From Trissonchulus latispiculum (Eukaryota; Nematoda; Enoplea; Enoplida; Ironidae): a stretch of DNA of 64,000 nucleotides. Both the position numbers and the translations under genes were made by a program. Positions 1 through 10,914 of the stretch are shown here, piece after piece. The notes under the pieces are model-generated. The model did no database searches. It had not been told where the DNA came from and worked only from the letters and a program-made list of their open reading frames with translations. How positions within the stretch are numbered: position 1 is the first letter of the stretch; each line of letters starts with the position of its first letter. The stretch covers positions 44,420-108,419 of the forward strand of contig JASAND010012549.1 of the NCBI GenBank assembly GCA_030248195.1, read 5' to 3'.

Positions 1-11
1 GCGCCAGGAGC

Positions 12-565
12 TTGGCTTATTCTACTGGGGGGGCCCTCCCCATAAACGACCTCCCCCCCAAAGTGGGTACCCCTTTTGGTATATATATATATATGCCAAC
101 TTATGTTTTAAAAAATCGCGCAGAAGGTTAAATTTTCAATATTTTTGGCTTCACCGGAGATTTATACTGGATTTTTGCTTAATCTACACTAAATCCGCTT
201 ATACAGTACATTGCAAAGAAAAGGGCCGAGTCACTGACGCATATGGCTTTATTTCACTGAAAGTGATATGACCTTTCAGTTACTGTGATATGACCAGTTT
301 GTATACATTTCTTTCAAATTGGAGTCTATGTAAACAAAAAAGTCATATCACAGTCACTGAAAAGTCATATCGCTTTCAGTGAAATAAAGAAACGTCAGTG
401 ACCCGGCCAGTGTATCTGCACTACTAACGAACTTTTTGGCAATTACTATAAAAATGTTGTCAAATTGCAAAATGTTTTTTGAAAAATTTTGGGCCACCCT
501 CCCTAAAATGACTCGCCACCACAAAGGGCCCCCCAAGAACAATTATATACCTATATAAGCCCAGA
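12..565. repeat. G/C-run TIR element, copy 1
   Basis: The ends are inverted versions of GGCTTATTCTA (left, near 12) and TATAAGCCCAG (right, near 556-566), with C/G homopolymer runs just inside. The interior (CACTAAA, ACGAACTTTTTGGCAATTACTATAAAAAT, then AAAATTTTG) is shared with copies at 5071-5424 and, inverted, 13345-13700. No coding capacity is seen. It is a non-autonomous foldback-like repeat, interrupted by a smaller element at about 222-405. Confidence 0.6.
222..405. mobile_element. MITE nested in the G/C-run element
   Basis: Arms of about 70 bp are inverted repeats of each other. The left begins GGGCCGAGTCACTGACG and runs through CTTTATTTCACTGAAAG and GATATGAC; the right arm is the reverse complement (GTCATATC... 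CTTTCAGTGAAATAAAG... CGTCAGTGACCCGGCC). The interior is about 45 bp and non-coding. It splits the host repeat, so it inserted later. Confidence 0.7.
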
Positions 566-1042
566 GAGGAGGGGCTTCGAACGCCTATCGTTATTAAATT
601 TTCCTTATCGCTATTTAAAGTTAGCACGAAAATTTCAAGATTTTTTGAAGTTTTAGAAATATACGTATTCTTAAACCTTGTCAAATGTTTTCTTGAAGGT
701 CCTCAAATTTCAGTTAAAAAGGGAAGCTTGTCCCCAACATTAGGATTAAATAAAACCCTCTGAAAACTATATAACCAAATTTTGGGTTTCCTAAGTCACG
801 TCGACGATAAAGCATGAAAATGCGGTCTTCCGCAAAAAAACAGAAAACTTTACGGGGGAGGCAGGGTTGGGGTCTAAGAAGGGCTCTCCCCAAAATTTAG
901 GGTGGAGCTCCCCACTCCCCACCCCAATCCATTTCCCAGTTACAGCTATGGGGGTGCCCCCCAAACAAATTTTCATCATGAAGAGACCCACCAAAAATTT
1001 TGTTGCCCCTCCCCGACATCTGCACATTTATATATATATATA
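566..1042. other. No gene; G/C-run repeat fragment
   Basis: No credible gene. From about 853 to 1018 there are alternating G-runs and C-runs (including ATGGGGGTGCCCCCCA) resembling the G/C-run elements elsewhere in the window. Short open frames here are low-complexity artefacts. Confidence 0.5.
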
Positions 1043-1847
1043 CAAGAAAGTAAAATGCTCCTCCGGAGCATGGAAAAGTAATATGGATGGATGGGGTGAG
1101 GTTGCGAAATCAATAGAGGACTAGCTTTGAAAACGTTTAATATGGGCTAGGTTGTAAAAGAAAGGAGGACTAGGTTGTGGGCGAGCTAATATGGGCACAG
1201 CGTCGCCGAACAACCCATATTCGCGGGCTGTAAATATTATACATTCATCTATATCGGTTTCTAGACTTTAAATTATGGCTCCAGATTCTAAGTTAGATGA
1301 TATAATCTATATCCGAATATTCGTACTTCCATGTATTATACAGTCAGACTTTTCCTTCGACAAAGTCTAAGCTTACTAGTGTTCATTTTATGCATTTATA
1401 TATATACAGACAGCATATTTAAAGAATAATTTCATAGCGATTGTCATTGACTTCAACCCTGCCGGATTGAACCAATGGTTTTACCGCCACATCCCTATCT
1501 TTCTGTCCGATACTTGTCATAGTCCAACTAAATTTAAGATATATATGGCTAGCCTAAAACTGACCAAGCAAACTACTACGTTCTCGCAGATTATCCATTC
1601 AACATTTTTACTATAATGTTGACCGTTCTATATGTGACAAACGCTGAAGCGAAGCGTGCAAGCCCGCGAATATGGGTTGTTCGGCGACGCTGTGCCCATA
1701 TTAGCTCGCCCACAACCTAGTCCTCCTTTCTTTTACAACCTAGCCCATATTAAACGTTTTCAAAGCTAGTCCTCTATTGATTTCGCAACCTCACCCCATC
1801 CACCCATATTACTTTTCCATGCTCCGGAGGAGCATTTTACTTTCTTG
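1043..1847. mobile_element. TIR element with 187-bp near-perfect arms
   Basis: 1043-1229 and 1661-1847 are inverted repeats with essentially one mismatch (GGATGGATGG versus GGGTGGATGG). The ends read CAAGAAAGTAAAATGC, and each arm contains the small palindrome CTCCGGAG. The 430-bp interior has no recognisable gene. No clear target duplication is seen; the left flank is a TA microsatellite. Such similar arms suggest a young insertion or arm homogenisation. Superfamily unassigned. Confidence 0.85.
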
Positions 1848-1899
1848 TCCTCTTAGCACTTTAAAGATTCTCTGACAATATTCCAATATTGTTAAACAT

Positions 1900-2060
1900 T
1901 GGCCTTAAGATTAGCTCGTATGTCGAGGCCGAGGGAGAATTGGCAAGGGAAGGCCTCCATGAACGAACTTCCCATATCAAAAATGTGGATCCCCTTTTGG
2001 AACCAAATTTTGCAGTGAAAAAATCAGAAAGCGAAATTTTCAAAATTTCTCCTGTTTAAC
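1900..2060. repeat. G/C-run element fragment
   Basis: The stretch CCCCTTTTGGAACCAAATTTTGCAGTG followed by AAAAAATCAGAAAG and TTTTCAAAATTT matches the inner part of the elements at 12-565 and 5071-5424. Ends are not preserved, so it is a decayed fragment. Confidence 0.4.
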
Positions 2061-2189
2061 TGAACTAATTTAATTGGTTGGCATAGCTTAATTTTCCGGC
2101 TTAATGATGGATGCGTTTCCAGTGAGATTATATAATGAGTTAAGAAGGAGCCGAGCGTCAAGCAGCGTATTTACAGTATACAGGACTAT

Positions 2190-2480
2190 GGGGCCACTTT
2201 TTGTGGGTGGCATAATGACAAAAGTTGATCGCCTCGCCAAGGGCTGTCATTTGATACCAAACTTGACCACTTTTGAAGACTTTCAATTTTGACCCACACC
2301 CGACCCACAGTGGGTGGGGCACCCACCCACAGGTCGGTGGGGCCACTTTTTGTGGGTGGCATAATGACAAAAGTTGATCGCCTCGCCAGGGGCTTTCATT
2401 TGATACCAAACATGACCACCTTTGAAGACTTTCATTTTTGACCCCCACCTGACCCCCGACCCGCAGGCCCTGGGGGTCAG
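2190..2480. repeat. 149-bp satellite, array 1 (two units)
   Basis: GGGGCCACTTTTTGTGGG starts at 2190 and again at 2339, giving a 149-bp period. The core (TGACAAAAGTTGATCGCC, then TTTGATACCAAA, GACCAC, TTTGAAGACTTTCA, TTTTGACCC) is shared with the array at 3346-3890. The period is not a multiple of three and the frames are interrupted, so it is not coding. Confidence 0.8.
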
Positions 2481-3345
2481 GGGTCACATCCACCGACTCA
2501 GCAGTATGCTCATCGTTTTCAGCGACCCTGATTTACTATATATGGGCACCACCCCAAGGCCGAAAAACGCCATTTTTAGTGACTTTTAGGCCATTTCTAG
2601 TAAAAGTGGGACTTAAACTTTTCGTGAAAACAGGTGAAAAAATGCAAAGTTTGGGCCTATCTCCTGAAAGCTACAGAGCGAAATTAAAAAATCCCCTCGT
2701 TACTTTGTGTGCATTGGCCGAAATATTCAAATAAAATAAACCAAACCGATCTAGCTGCTAGCCTGTGAAAAAAAGTCCACCACAACCGAAGTGCCAAAAT
2801 AGCGAAAGTCCGACTTTGGGGCCTTGGCACAGAGCCAAAATTGGCCAGGTGCCAAAATGACCAAAAAAGGTAGCATGGGGGGATACTGTCTACCAACATA
2901 TAACAGTAGTATATATTGGACCAAAATGCCCACAACGTTCCAACACTTCGCTAGAAAATGCACTTCCGAAAAGCGTTATTCACCTAGAAAAAAAAGCAAA
3001 CGCAAACTAACTGTTGCCAAGTGCAAAAATTTGAAGTTTCGAATTCGAACCAAAAGTATGGTGATACTTGTAGTACTACTCGAGTACTTTACGATGGTAA
3101 CATTTTTACCCCTCCCGGACCTCTAATTAGCTGGCTCCAGGCCAACACGGTCTCCAGGAGGCCGCGCAGACGCCTTTAAACCCATATTATGTAGGGGCGC
3201 TATCGCGCCCCTACATAATACAAGTAACAAAAATGCTCCGCACAAAGGAGGATAATATGTGTGTGATGGCCTGTGTCTATCCTTAAAATTGAGAAAATGA
3301 GAAATTGAGACAAAAATGTACTATACGTATATATATACCACAACA
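2481..3345. other. Unassigned intergenic sequence
   Basis: Nothing protein-like is recognised. The main structure is a perfect palindrome around 3186-3221, where ATTATGTAGGGGCGC is mirrored by GCGCCCCTACATAAT. A similar but distinct hairpin (AGGGGTCGCTGCCGCGACCCCT) lies near 4777-4800. Confidence 0.5.
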
Positions 3346-3890
3346 AGTTTGGGTGGATGGCTCTATGACGGAAGTTGATTAGTTCGCTTAGGGTTTTCAT
3401 TTGATGCCAAAGTTCACCACTTTTGAAAAATTTCATTTTTGACCCAAAATCGTCAAGTCCCCACCCCACCCCACCACAGCACTCTACAGCTACTTTGGGT
3501 ACGCAGTTCTATGACAAAAGTTGCTCAGCTCACTTAGGGCTTTTATTTGATGCCAAAGTTCACCACTTTTGAAAAATTTTATTTTTGACCCAAAATCGCC
3601 TAAGTCCCCACCCCACCCCACCACAGCACTCTACAGCAACTTTAGGTACGCACTTTTATGAGAAAAGTTGCTCAGTTCGATGCGGGCTTTCATTTGGTAT
3701 CAAATTTGACAACTTTTCAAAAAATTTCTTTTTGACCCAAAATCGCCTAAGTCCCCACCCCACCCCACCCCACCACAGCACTCTACAGCCACTTTGGGTA
3801 TGCAGTTCTATGACAAAAGTTGCTCAGCTCACTTGCGGCTTTCATTTGATACCAAATTTGACCACTTTTGAGAAACTTTATTTTCGACCA
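3346..3890. repeat. 149-bp satellite, array 2 (about four units)
   Basis: Units of 147-152 bp are marked by GCACTCTACAGC at 3479, 3626 and 3778 and by repeated TTTGATGCCAAAGTTCACC. Each ends in a (CCCCA)n tract, CCCCACCCCACC. Core sequence and spacing match 2190-2480, so both are one family at different divergence. Confidence 0.85.
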
Positions 3891-3894
3891 TTTG

Positions 3895-4140
3895 ACCCTC
3901 CCACCCGACTTGACCCTCCCGACGGCAAAGTGGAACCAGCCCAGCAATATAGACACGTCGGACGGCAAAACGGATACCGGGAATGAGCTGGACACACCAG
4001 AAAACCCCTATAGACAAAGTTTTGAGAGGCCAGGTAGAGCCTACTATGGACCTCCAGGAAGCGGTTTCCGACTTGACCCTCCCGACGGCAAAGTGGAACC
4101 AGCCCGGCAAGATGGGTGGGTCTGACGGTAAAACTGACTG
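3895..4140. repeat. Direct duplication of about 170 bp
   Basis: ACTTGACCCTCCCGACGGC followed by AAAGTGGAACCAGCCC occurs at about 3908 and again at about 4073. Further matching blocks are GGACGGCAAAACGGATACCGGG and TGACGGTAAAACTGACTGCGGG, then CCAGAAAACC. The six-frame openness here comes from GC-rich repetition. Confidence 0.65.
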
Positions 4141-4860
4141 CGGGAATCGATTCTCCGTGCCAGAAAACCATTGTATGGAAGATTTGAGCTTTCAAAGTTA
4201 AATAGATAGCGAGAAATTTCGATTTTTCATTTTTCGAATTTTCCCATCTTTGACGAGCCACTGTGGTCGCTAGGAAGTGATAGAGAAACGCAACCTGGAC
4301 CGTTAGTTAGTTCAATATAATAATTTCTGAATATAAAAAGAAATCAGCTCCAGCTCGTAACGTTCGACCTGAGCGACGACCACAAAAATGGTCACTTTTC
4401 GCTATGAGCCGACTTTGCGGCGCCACTGCGGCGCTGTGGCGCAGCTGCGGCGCAAAGAAAGTTGTGATTCTTAAATTCTTTAGAGGGTACTACTAGACCC
4501 CATAGCCCTTTAGGTTGGCCCACCGCTGCAGATCACGTGAAAGCGGCGAACATTATGTACAATACAACCATCAAATAGAGAAACCGGAAAAAAAACATCG
4601 CCGCCATAACCGGTCCGGGGCGCAACTTTTTAACGGTAAGTGATACGGGGCTGAAACTTCACAGATATACTAAACTCGACGTGCTCTACAATTTGCGCAT
4701 GAAATCTGCGCAGGATTTTGCGCAGCTTCTGCGCAGCTTATTTTACGCTGTCTCCAGCCACTTTTCACACATATTATAGGGGTCGCTGCCGCGACCCCTA
4801 TGATATATATATATATATATGATTTCCACTTATTTAACTAATCATATATATAGTATCGCA
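4141..4860. other. Unassigned sequence with GCGC-rich motifs
   Basis: No gene seen. The sequence has clustered short motifs: GCGGCGC repeats at 4418-4455 (with TGGCGCAGCTGCGGCGCA) and TGCGCAG repeats at 4705-4750. A perfect hairpin, AGGGGTCGC/GCGACCCCT, lies at 4777-4800, then a TA microsatellite. Confidence 0.5.
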
Positions 4861-4865
4861 AAGCA

Positions 4866-5424
4866 GCATAGTTTCACCATGGGAGGTTGGGTTGAAGGGC
4901 CTGGGCTTATTCTGGGGTTTTTTGGGGGCTTCTAGGCCCCCTCCCCCAAATCCGAGGGACAAGTAATTGGGGGGGGATGAAAATTTGTCTAAAAATAGCC
5001 CTATATATTCTTCTAGCAATCTAGCACGCTGGGGGAAGTCTGCGGGGCAGGCCTCTCCCATGTCTGAGGGGCTGGGCTTATTCTAGTGGGAGGGGGGCGT
5101 AAACACCCTTTCCCCCAAAAAGTCGTCCCCCCCTCCAAAAATCGCCCCCCCCCAAAAAAAAGTGGGTGCCCCTTTCGGTACCAATTTTACCCTGAAAAAA
5201 TCACTGAGAAGGCCAAATTTTCAAAGATTTTTAGTCGATTTTTGCCTATTTAAGCACTATTTTTGCACTAAAAACGAACTTTTTTGGCGATTATATACTA
5301 TAAAAATAGCGCTATTTTTAGCATGTTTTTAGAAAAATTTTGAAAAATTTTCGCCCCCCCAAGAATGACTCGCCCCCCGAGGGCCCCCCAAGAAAAATTC
5401 CCTAGAATAAGCCCAGGGGGGGGG
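4866..5424. repeat. G/C-run TIR elements, copy 2 and an adjacent partial
   Basis: 5071-5424 is bounded by GGGCTTATTCTAG and its inverse CTAGAATAAGCCC. It contains AAAGTGGGTGCCCCTTT, CACTAAAAACGAAC, TATAAAAATAGCGC and long C-runs, the same order as 12-565 and the inverse of 13345-13700. 4866-5060 begins similarly (CTGGGCTTATTCT near 4910) but is truncated. Confidence 0.65.
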
Positions 5425-5924
5425 GACGGGAACGGATTTCTGGGGGGTTTCCAAAAATGCTTAGAAATAGCTATTTTTACTGCTGAGCTAAAACATTGTA
5501 TTAAACAAATAAAGTGTTTTCGCACACGTTTTTAAAAACACAACATTTAAAAAACACACTAAAAAGCACACTCAAATTTTCAACTGAAGGCAGGGGCGGA
5601 TACAGGGGGGGGGGGTGGCCGCCACCCCCGTCGCGATTTGAAGGTTGGAAAAATTAACTAGAAAAATAGGGAAAAGGGTAAAAAACCAAAAAATTTCGCT
5701 CCTTCGGCCGTTAAAAACTTTCTAATTTTAACGGTATATTTATTGCATTTATGACAAAAAACTTCACTTCAAAAATAACGGAAAAATTCACTATTTTTGA
5801 CTAAAAATGTGATATATTTTAAAACATATTCTGAGTTCTTCAAAATTAAAAGAATTAAAGATCCGATGACCGATTTTATTGCAAAAACAAAAGTTTCCCC
5901 TCCCAGATTTTTTTACTATCCCTC

Positions 5925-7004
5925 ATAGTTTCCCTGGAAATTTTGGTTGGGGGGGCAAACTTCGAAAATTTGGTGGTCGATCCCCGAAAAGTGATGGGGA
6001 GTACCCCCCCCCAACCATAGGTGTGGCTGGGCAAAAAATCTGGGGGGGGGGGGGGTTCCGACGTGGGGTGGGGGGGGCCGCCAATTGTCCCAAAAAACCC
6101 CTAAATTTTCGATTTTTTTGCCATTTTTGGCCACTTTTTGGCCAAAAATCGGGGGGGCCTAGCTAAAGTCTGAAAAATCTGGGGGGGGGTCGCGAAAATT
6201 TGTCAATTTGGTGGGGGGTGCCCCCCCCCACCCCCCCCCCCCCTAACACATCTATGCCCCCCCCCCCCCCCCCCCCAGAATTCGGACAAAATAAATTTCG
6301 AAAAATGCCAAAAAAATGCAAAATTTTCTGTATTTTAACGCTTTTTTTTGTCAAAACAAGGCTTGTTCTTAACGTTTTAGGTGTTTTTGCACCGTTTTAA
6401 AGCGATTTTAGGTCAAAATTTTAGAAAAATTTATCAAAAAATGACCATTTTTCGACCAAATTTAGCTAACTTTTTGGGTGCAAAAATCGTTGGGGGGGGG
6501 TTCGGGGGGGGGGGTATCCAAAATTTGGGGGCGGGTAAGGCAAAAAATCAGGGGGGGGGGTAACTTGGGTCAATATTTTTGGGGGGATATATACCCCCCC
6601 CCCCCAAAGGACACTATGGGGATAACCCCCCCACCCACCCCAGGGAAACTATGCTATCCCTCCCCCACTTTTGGTTACCCCCCCAGCACTTTTTTGGCCA
6701 AAAAGTTAGCTAAATTTTGCTAAAAAATGGTCATTTTTTGAAATTTTTTCTCAAATTTTGGCTTAAAATCGGTTTAAAACGGTGTAAAAACGTGTCAAAC
6801 GATAAAAAACAAGCCTTGTTTTGACAAAAAAGCTTTAAAATACAGAAAATTTTGCTTTTTTAGGCCATTTTTTGAATTTTCTGAGGTCCGAATTTGGGGG
6901 AGGGTTCGGGGGGGGGGTACTCCCCATCACATTTCGGGGGTCGACCACCAAATTTCGAAGTTTGCCCCGACCCCCCCCCAACCAAAATTTCCGGGGAAAC
7001 TATG
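5925..7004. mobile_element. Large G-run foldback element
   Basis: The left end, ATAGTTTCCCTGGAAATTTT, continuing through TTGGTGGTCGA, CCCCG and GTGATGGGGAGTACC, is the inverse of 6915-7004. The interior is also palindromic: 6280-6480 (AAATTTTCTGTATTTTAACG, CAAAACAAGGCTTGTT) mirrors 6690-6895. Arms are therefore about 400 bp, with extra G/C-run sequence on the left. No gene. Shorter relatives are around 24540-24660. Confidence 0.8.
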
Positions 7005-9147
7005 CTCCCCTGCCACAAACACAACAAAATACACTAAGCCTAACAAATTTTCCAAAATTTTAAGAATTCGAAGTCTGCATGAAGAACTATTATAAATATA
7101 ATTTAAAGATCTACTAAGCTTGTATTCCCCCAGCACTAGTTTAGAAAAATCCAATTCTAAGAAATTGAAAGTCGATTGCAACTCGAGATCGTGTCCACCA
7201 CTTCACTGGAATAGAATGTTTTGTGCTCGCACCTGCTTGTGCTCAGTGAGCGGCTGAGACAAAGATTGTCTACTGCGCCACCACCGTGAAGCTAGCGCAA
7301 CATATAATTTCGATAAAATTTGATCGAATTTCTGCTGCTTACGGGCTGAAATAGGATATACTTCACGGCGGCTCCGATTGACGGAGAATTGATTGATTGA
7401 TATGCCTGCCCTGAATCGACAAAACTGATGAAACATTATAGTCTAGCTCGTTGCGGTTAGTCCAGCAACTGTTAGGGATAGCCAAGTAATTCAATTTTGC
7501 ATAAAACCAAGTGGAGAAGATGGCTTATTTTGTTTAGCTTAATTGAATTTAAAATTTATAACCAATGAATCAGACTTATGTTGGAATGCACCCACACAAA
7601 GTTTGAGCTAAATTCGTTAAGTTTTGAGAGAAGTCATTAGGGAGTGTCGCTCAAGGGCGTGAAGCGAGCTTCGGGCTGGACTGGCGTGGCCCGAAGTCCG
7701 GTCCGGAGAGATTTGGTTGGCCCGAGCTCCAAGCCCGGCTCGAGAAATTTTTTAACGGCGCAACCCTAGAGGGTAGATAGTTTACTTGAGTACATATTTG
7801 GCATATTTGGAGGGGGGTGTTTACTTCATCCGTCTTTTTTGTTGTACATTTGTAACGAACTAATTCTAGTTTTGTTTTCACAATTTTTCCATTCTCCATC
7901 AGAAAAAGCAGTTTTTAGTGTTGCAAATGGCAACAATCTCCATTTCCTGAATTGATCCCTTCTATTTTCCGGAGAAACTTTCTGAAAGTGACCTGTTAAA
8001 AGTTACTGTCAATTGTTTGCGAAGTGTGGTAGGTAAGGATAAGCACCGAATTAACTAAATTATTAAATTCGTCTGTAATTAAATTCATTATGACCGCATA
8101 GATGTAGTAGATCTGTTTAGATGCTGTGTTTGGAAGGAATGTGCTAACATATTGATTCCAGCTTTAGGAGAACTGTGAGTCTCTGTGACTGTCTCTTTCT
8201 ATTTAGCACAAACTCTCTCTCTCTCTCCGTCAATGTTTAGTCAAGCTGTTCGACTGGCAAGCAGTAGTAGCTTTCCTGTGGTCGGAGGTCTTTTTTGAGG
8301 CCTTTTCTATGGTTTCAAAATGTTCCCAGTCGTGAAACTTGTCTTTGTGTTCATGTGATAAAATTATTGAACTAATTAGAGGGTCATTATTGAAATATGG
8401 ATTTAGAATTTTTCGAGTTTTCAAGTGAAATTGGAGTGTTTGACTCCTGACTTTTCATTAGTGACAGTTTCGTGAAAGGGAAAGAAAACTTGATTGAGAT
8501 TATACTGCTTGTACAATTTTTGGAATTCTACAATCTTTAAATGCGTTGTCACTTGTTAGGCATGAAATCGAAACTTAGCCTGGAGTGCACAAAAAAGTTT
8601 AAGAATATAGTTGCGGAATAGCAACAGGCGAAGTCTGATTTTTGAATGGGAATATTAATCTTCTGCTGTTTTGTTGCTATTCTTAAACTTTATTGGTGCA
8701 GACCACTGTAAGAATCGAAATGTAGAGGAATAATTCGTGAACCGACCACTGATTTACAACCATTATACCTATTCATATAGGTCTCGTCTCTTATAGACTG
8801 TTCCTAATATCCACTCATGTTCCAGATTACAAATGCTGAAACGTTTCAATACTATTATTTAATACGGTAGATGGCGATACAGGAATTCATTTCAAAGGAA
8901 TTTTCCATTGGTGGATTTTATCTGTCATATGATAAATTTTTCAGTCGTCATTTCAACTTAACCTTCCTCTCGTTTTTACAAAATAACAACAGGATATCGA
9001 TTTGTTGTGTAACTTAACTTTTTGTTTGTCCTGAGAAAACTTTCCCAAAACTTTTTAGCTTTATACCTACACAGCTGTCAACATTTTAGAGCTTCTTCGT
9101 TGCTGCCTACTTACACTTGCTTTGAAGTGATGCAAAAAACTTGAAAC
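7005..9147. other. Unassigned region upstream of the Ly6 gene
   Basis: No gene recognised on either strand. There is a GC-rich GGCCCGA/TCGGGCC patch at 7660-7745 and a (CT)n microsatellite near 8213-8228. A 64-aa minus-strand frame at 8230-8424 has ordinary composition but no recognisable domain and no support for splicing. The promoter of the Ly6 gene should lie in the last few hundred bases. Confidence 0.5.
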
Positions 9148-10185
9148 ATGGAGTTAACAATCCCTACCTTTACCTTATTTTTGCTGCATAAAGTGTTCGG
9201 TAAGTCATGTCATTTATAAATTAGCATATACGTCGGATAAAATAAAAACTGCTTCACCTTTGAATACTTTGTGACTTTAAAAAATTCATTTGTTTAAACA
9301 CCTATCAGTTTGACCAAAAGGCTTAATATGAAACTAAAATAAAGTATATATAAGTTAAATTTTGAATCAATTTTAATCTTAATATTTGACCTTGCTGATT
9401 TCAGGAAGCGTGCGATTCAGCTGTTATCAGTGCTCTAAACAGTCGGATAATGATAATTGTGAATTTCTGAATGAAAGTGCCGTCTCTATTCAGATGTGTC
9501 AGCCGCCGGCCAAATGCAGTGTCAGTTACTTGTACTTATTTTCTTTTAATTGGTGAAAAGTTAATGTGAAACAAACAAACAAACAAACAAACAATACTAA
9601 ATACTAAAATACTAAATTAAAAGTATAAAGTAAATTAAATTTAAATTAAAACTATAAATATTGGTTCCAAAATGCAACGTTTTGCTCATTTGTTACTGCG
9701 CCTCACCTAGCATTATTTGCCATTTACCACATTAATGCTCCTTGCCTATGTATCACTAAGCTTTCCCAAAAGTCCATCAACTTAATTTATCTTCTCAAAG
9801 ATTCCTCAGAACTTATCTTTGGCCGCATCATGTCGAATCGAATCCAATATTACTTTCTATTGGATATTTAGAATTTACTGTTGAGACAACTACAGAGAAA
9901 ATTTAAAATTGAATTAGATAAATAATTGTTTTAAACATTTTCTAGGTTTGGCGCTTCTTCTCTCAGGAGCACAACCTGACCTATTACCTGGAGCGAAAGT
10001 GCGAAACAGACTGCGATCCCGGCTGCACCAACCTTCAGGATATGGAAAACCGATTTGTCAGCTGCACTTCCTGTTGCAATTCCAGCTTTTGCAATGTGGA
10101 CAATTCTGCCTCTGCAAAACTACAGAAGCAATGCAATCTGTTTGCAGTGCCTCCGCTATTACTTATCCTATATTGGCTTTTATAA
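9148..10185 (+). CDS. Ly6/uPAR three-finger protein, probably GPI-anchored
   Basis: Three coding exons, 9148-9199, 9405-9520 and 9946-10185, join in phase to 135 codons plus a TAA stop. Residues 1-20 are a hydrophobic signal peptide. The mature part opens with CYQC (24-27) and closes with CC-x4-CN (99-106), the spacing that defines three-finger domains, with further cysteines at 36, 49, 55, 75, 79, 83 and 96. Residues 120-135 are hydrophobic and end the protein, as in GPI-anchor signals. N-glycosylation sequons are at 40, 66 and 101. Family members act at the cell surface or as secreted modulators of receptors; the ligand cannot be inferred. Donors are GTAAGT and GTCAGT and acceptors TTCAG and TTTTCTAG; the GTCAGT donor is weak, so the exon 2 boundary is less certain. 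The gene converges with VDAC downstream. Confidence 0.85.
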
Positions 10186-10544
10186 CAGTCCTCTAGCCCA
10201 GGCGAAACATCATGGCCGATTGGTCCAGCCGCTGAATCAGAAAACAAATGGGACACGGATCGAATCCCACCGGTTCCGATTTCTTTTTCTCAAATTTGAG
10301 AAACACTGTTTGATTTTCATTTGTCGATAGACTAACTTTTAGCTGAGCTTCCATTCAAACTTTTATATCTACAGTTTTTGTTAAGCAAGCTTCCACAAAT
10401 AATTCAGTTGTTTTTGTAAATCTTCCTTCAGTAAATTCGTCATCACATTATGTAAGCATTATATTTATTATGTATAAACTAAACCATCTTTCGCCACCAC
10501 AATTAAGCTGGAGTAATTTACTATAGAAATTTATTCGCAATCAG

Positions 10545-10550
10545 AATAAA
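10545..10550 (+). promoter_or_regulatory. Candidate polyadenylation signal of the Ly6 gene
   Basis: An AATAAA hexamer lies about 360 bp after the TAA stop, in AT-rich DNA. It is on the right strand but not proven to be used. Confidence 0.35.
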
Positions 10551-10835
10551 TTAGGACGGTTTAGCTTCGCAATTAACAAAATACATAATTCATGATTCTA
10601 ATTGTATGTTGACTGTGCATATCTAAAGAGAATCCTTTGCATTAGTGAAAGCCGAAAAACTTTAAATATGCTTTTCAAGTTTTCAGTGTCTATGTAACGG
10701 GCCTCACGAAAAATTAAATTAAAACACTGAATATGAACGCTGGGTCTGTCGGCGGTCAGGTAAAACCTATTATTCTGTCAACACTGCTATCATTTCTGTT
10801 GGGAGGAATAACGTCTTTTAGCTTGATGCAACTGT

Positions 10836-10910
10836 GGCCTCGGTAGAAAAACAGAGCAGAGCAGTGATGAGAGTTACTAGCGTTCGTAGGCTCGAATCCC
10901 ACCAAAGTCC
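10836..10910 (+). repeat. tRNA-like SINE head
   Basis: GTGGCCTCGGTAG (A-box region) is followed about 45 bp later by GGCTCGAATCCCACC, which fits the pol III B box. The pair resembles a tRNA-derived SINE head on +. A piece of the same A-box phrase (GCCTCGGTAGTACAGTGG) stands alone near 53975. It does not fold into a complete tRNA. Confidence 0.45.
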
Positions 10911-10914
10911 AAAT

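Noticed and set aside
3186..3221. Perfect hairpin as a Helitron 3' end or transcription terminator
   Set aside because: No CTRR end at the right distance and no matching 5' end, and the nearest genes are far away; kept only as a palindrome.
5879..7063. Glycine/proline-rich frames in G/C-run elements (also 11000-11900 and 24134-24930)
   Set aside because: Homopolymer and motif repeats create low-complexity frames on both strands; nothing resembles a protein family.
8230..8424. 64-aa minus-strand frame of ordinary composition
   Set aside because: No recognisable domain, no neighbouring exons and no repeat match; length is within chance expectation.
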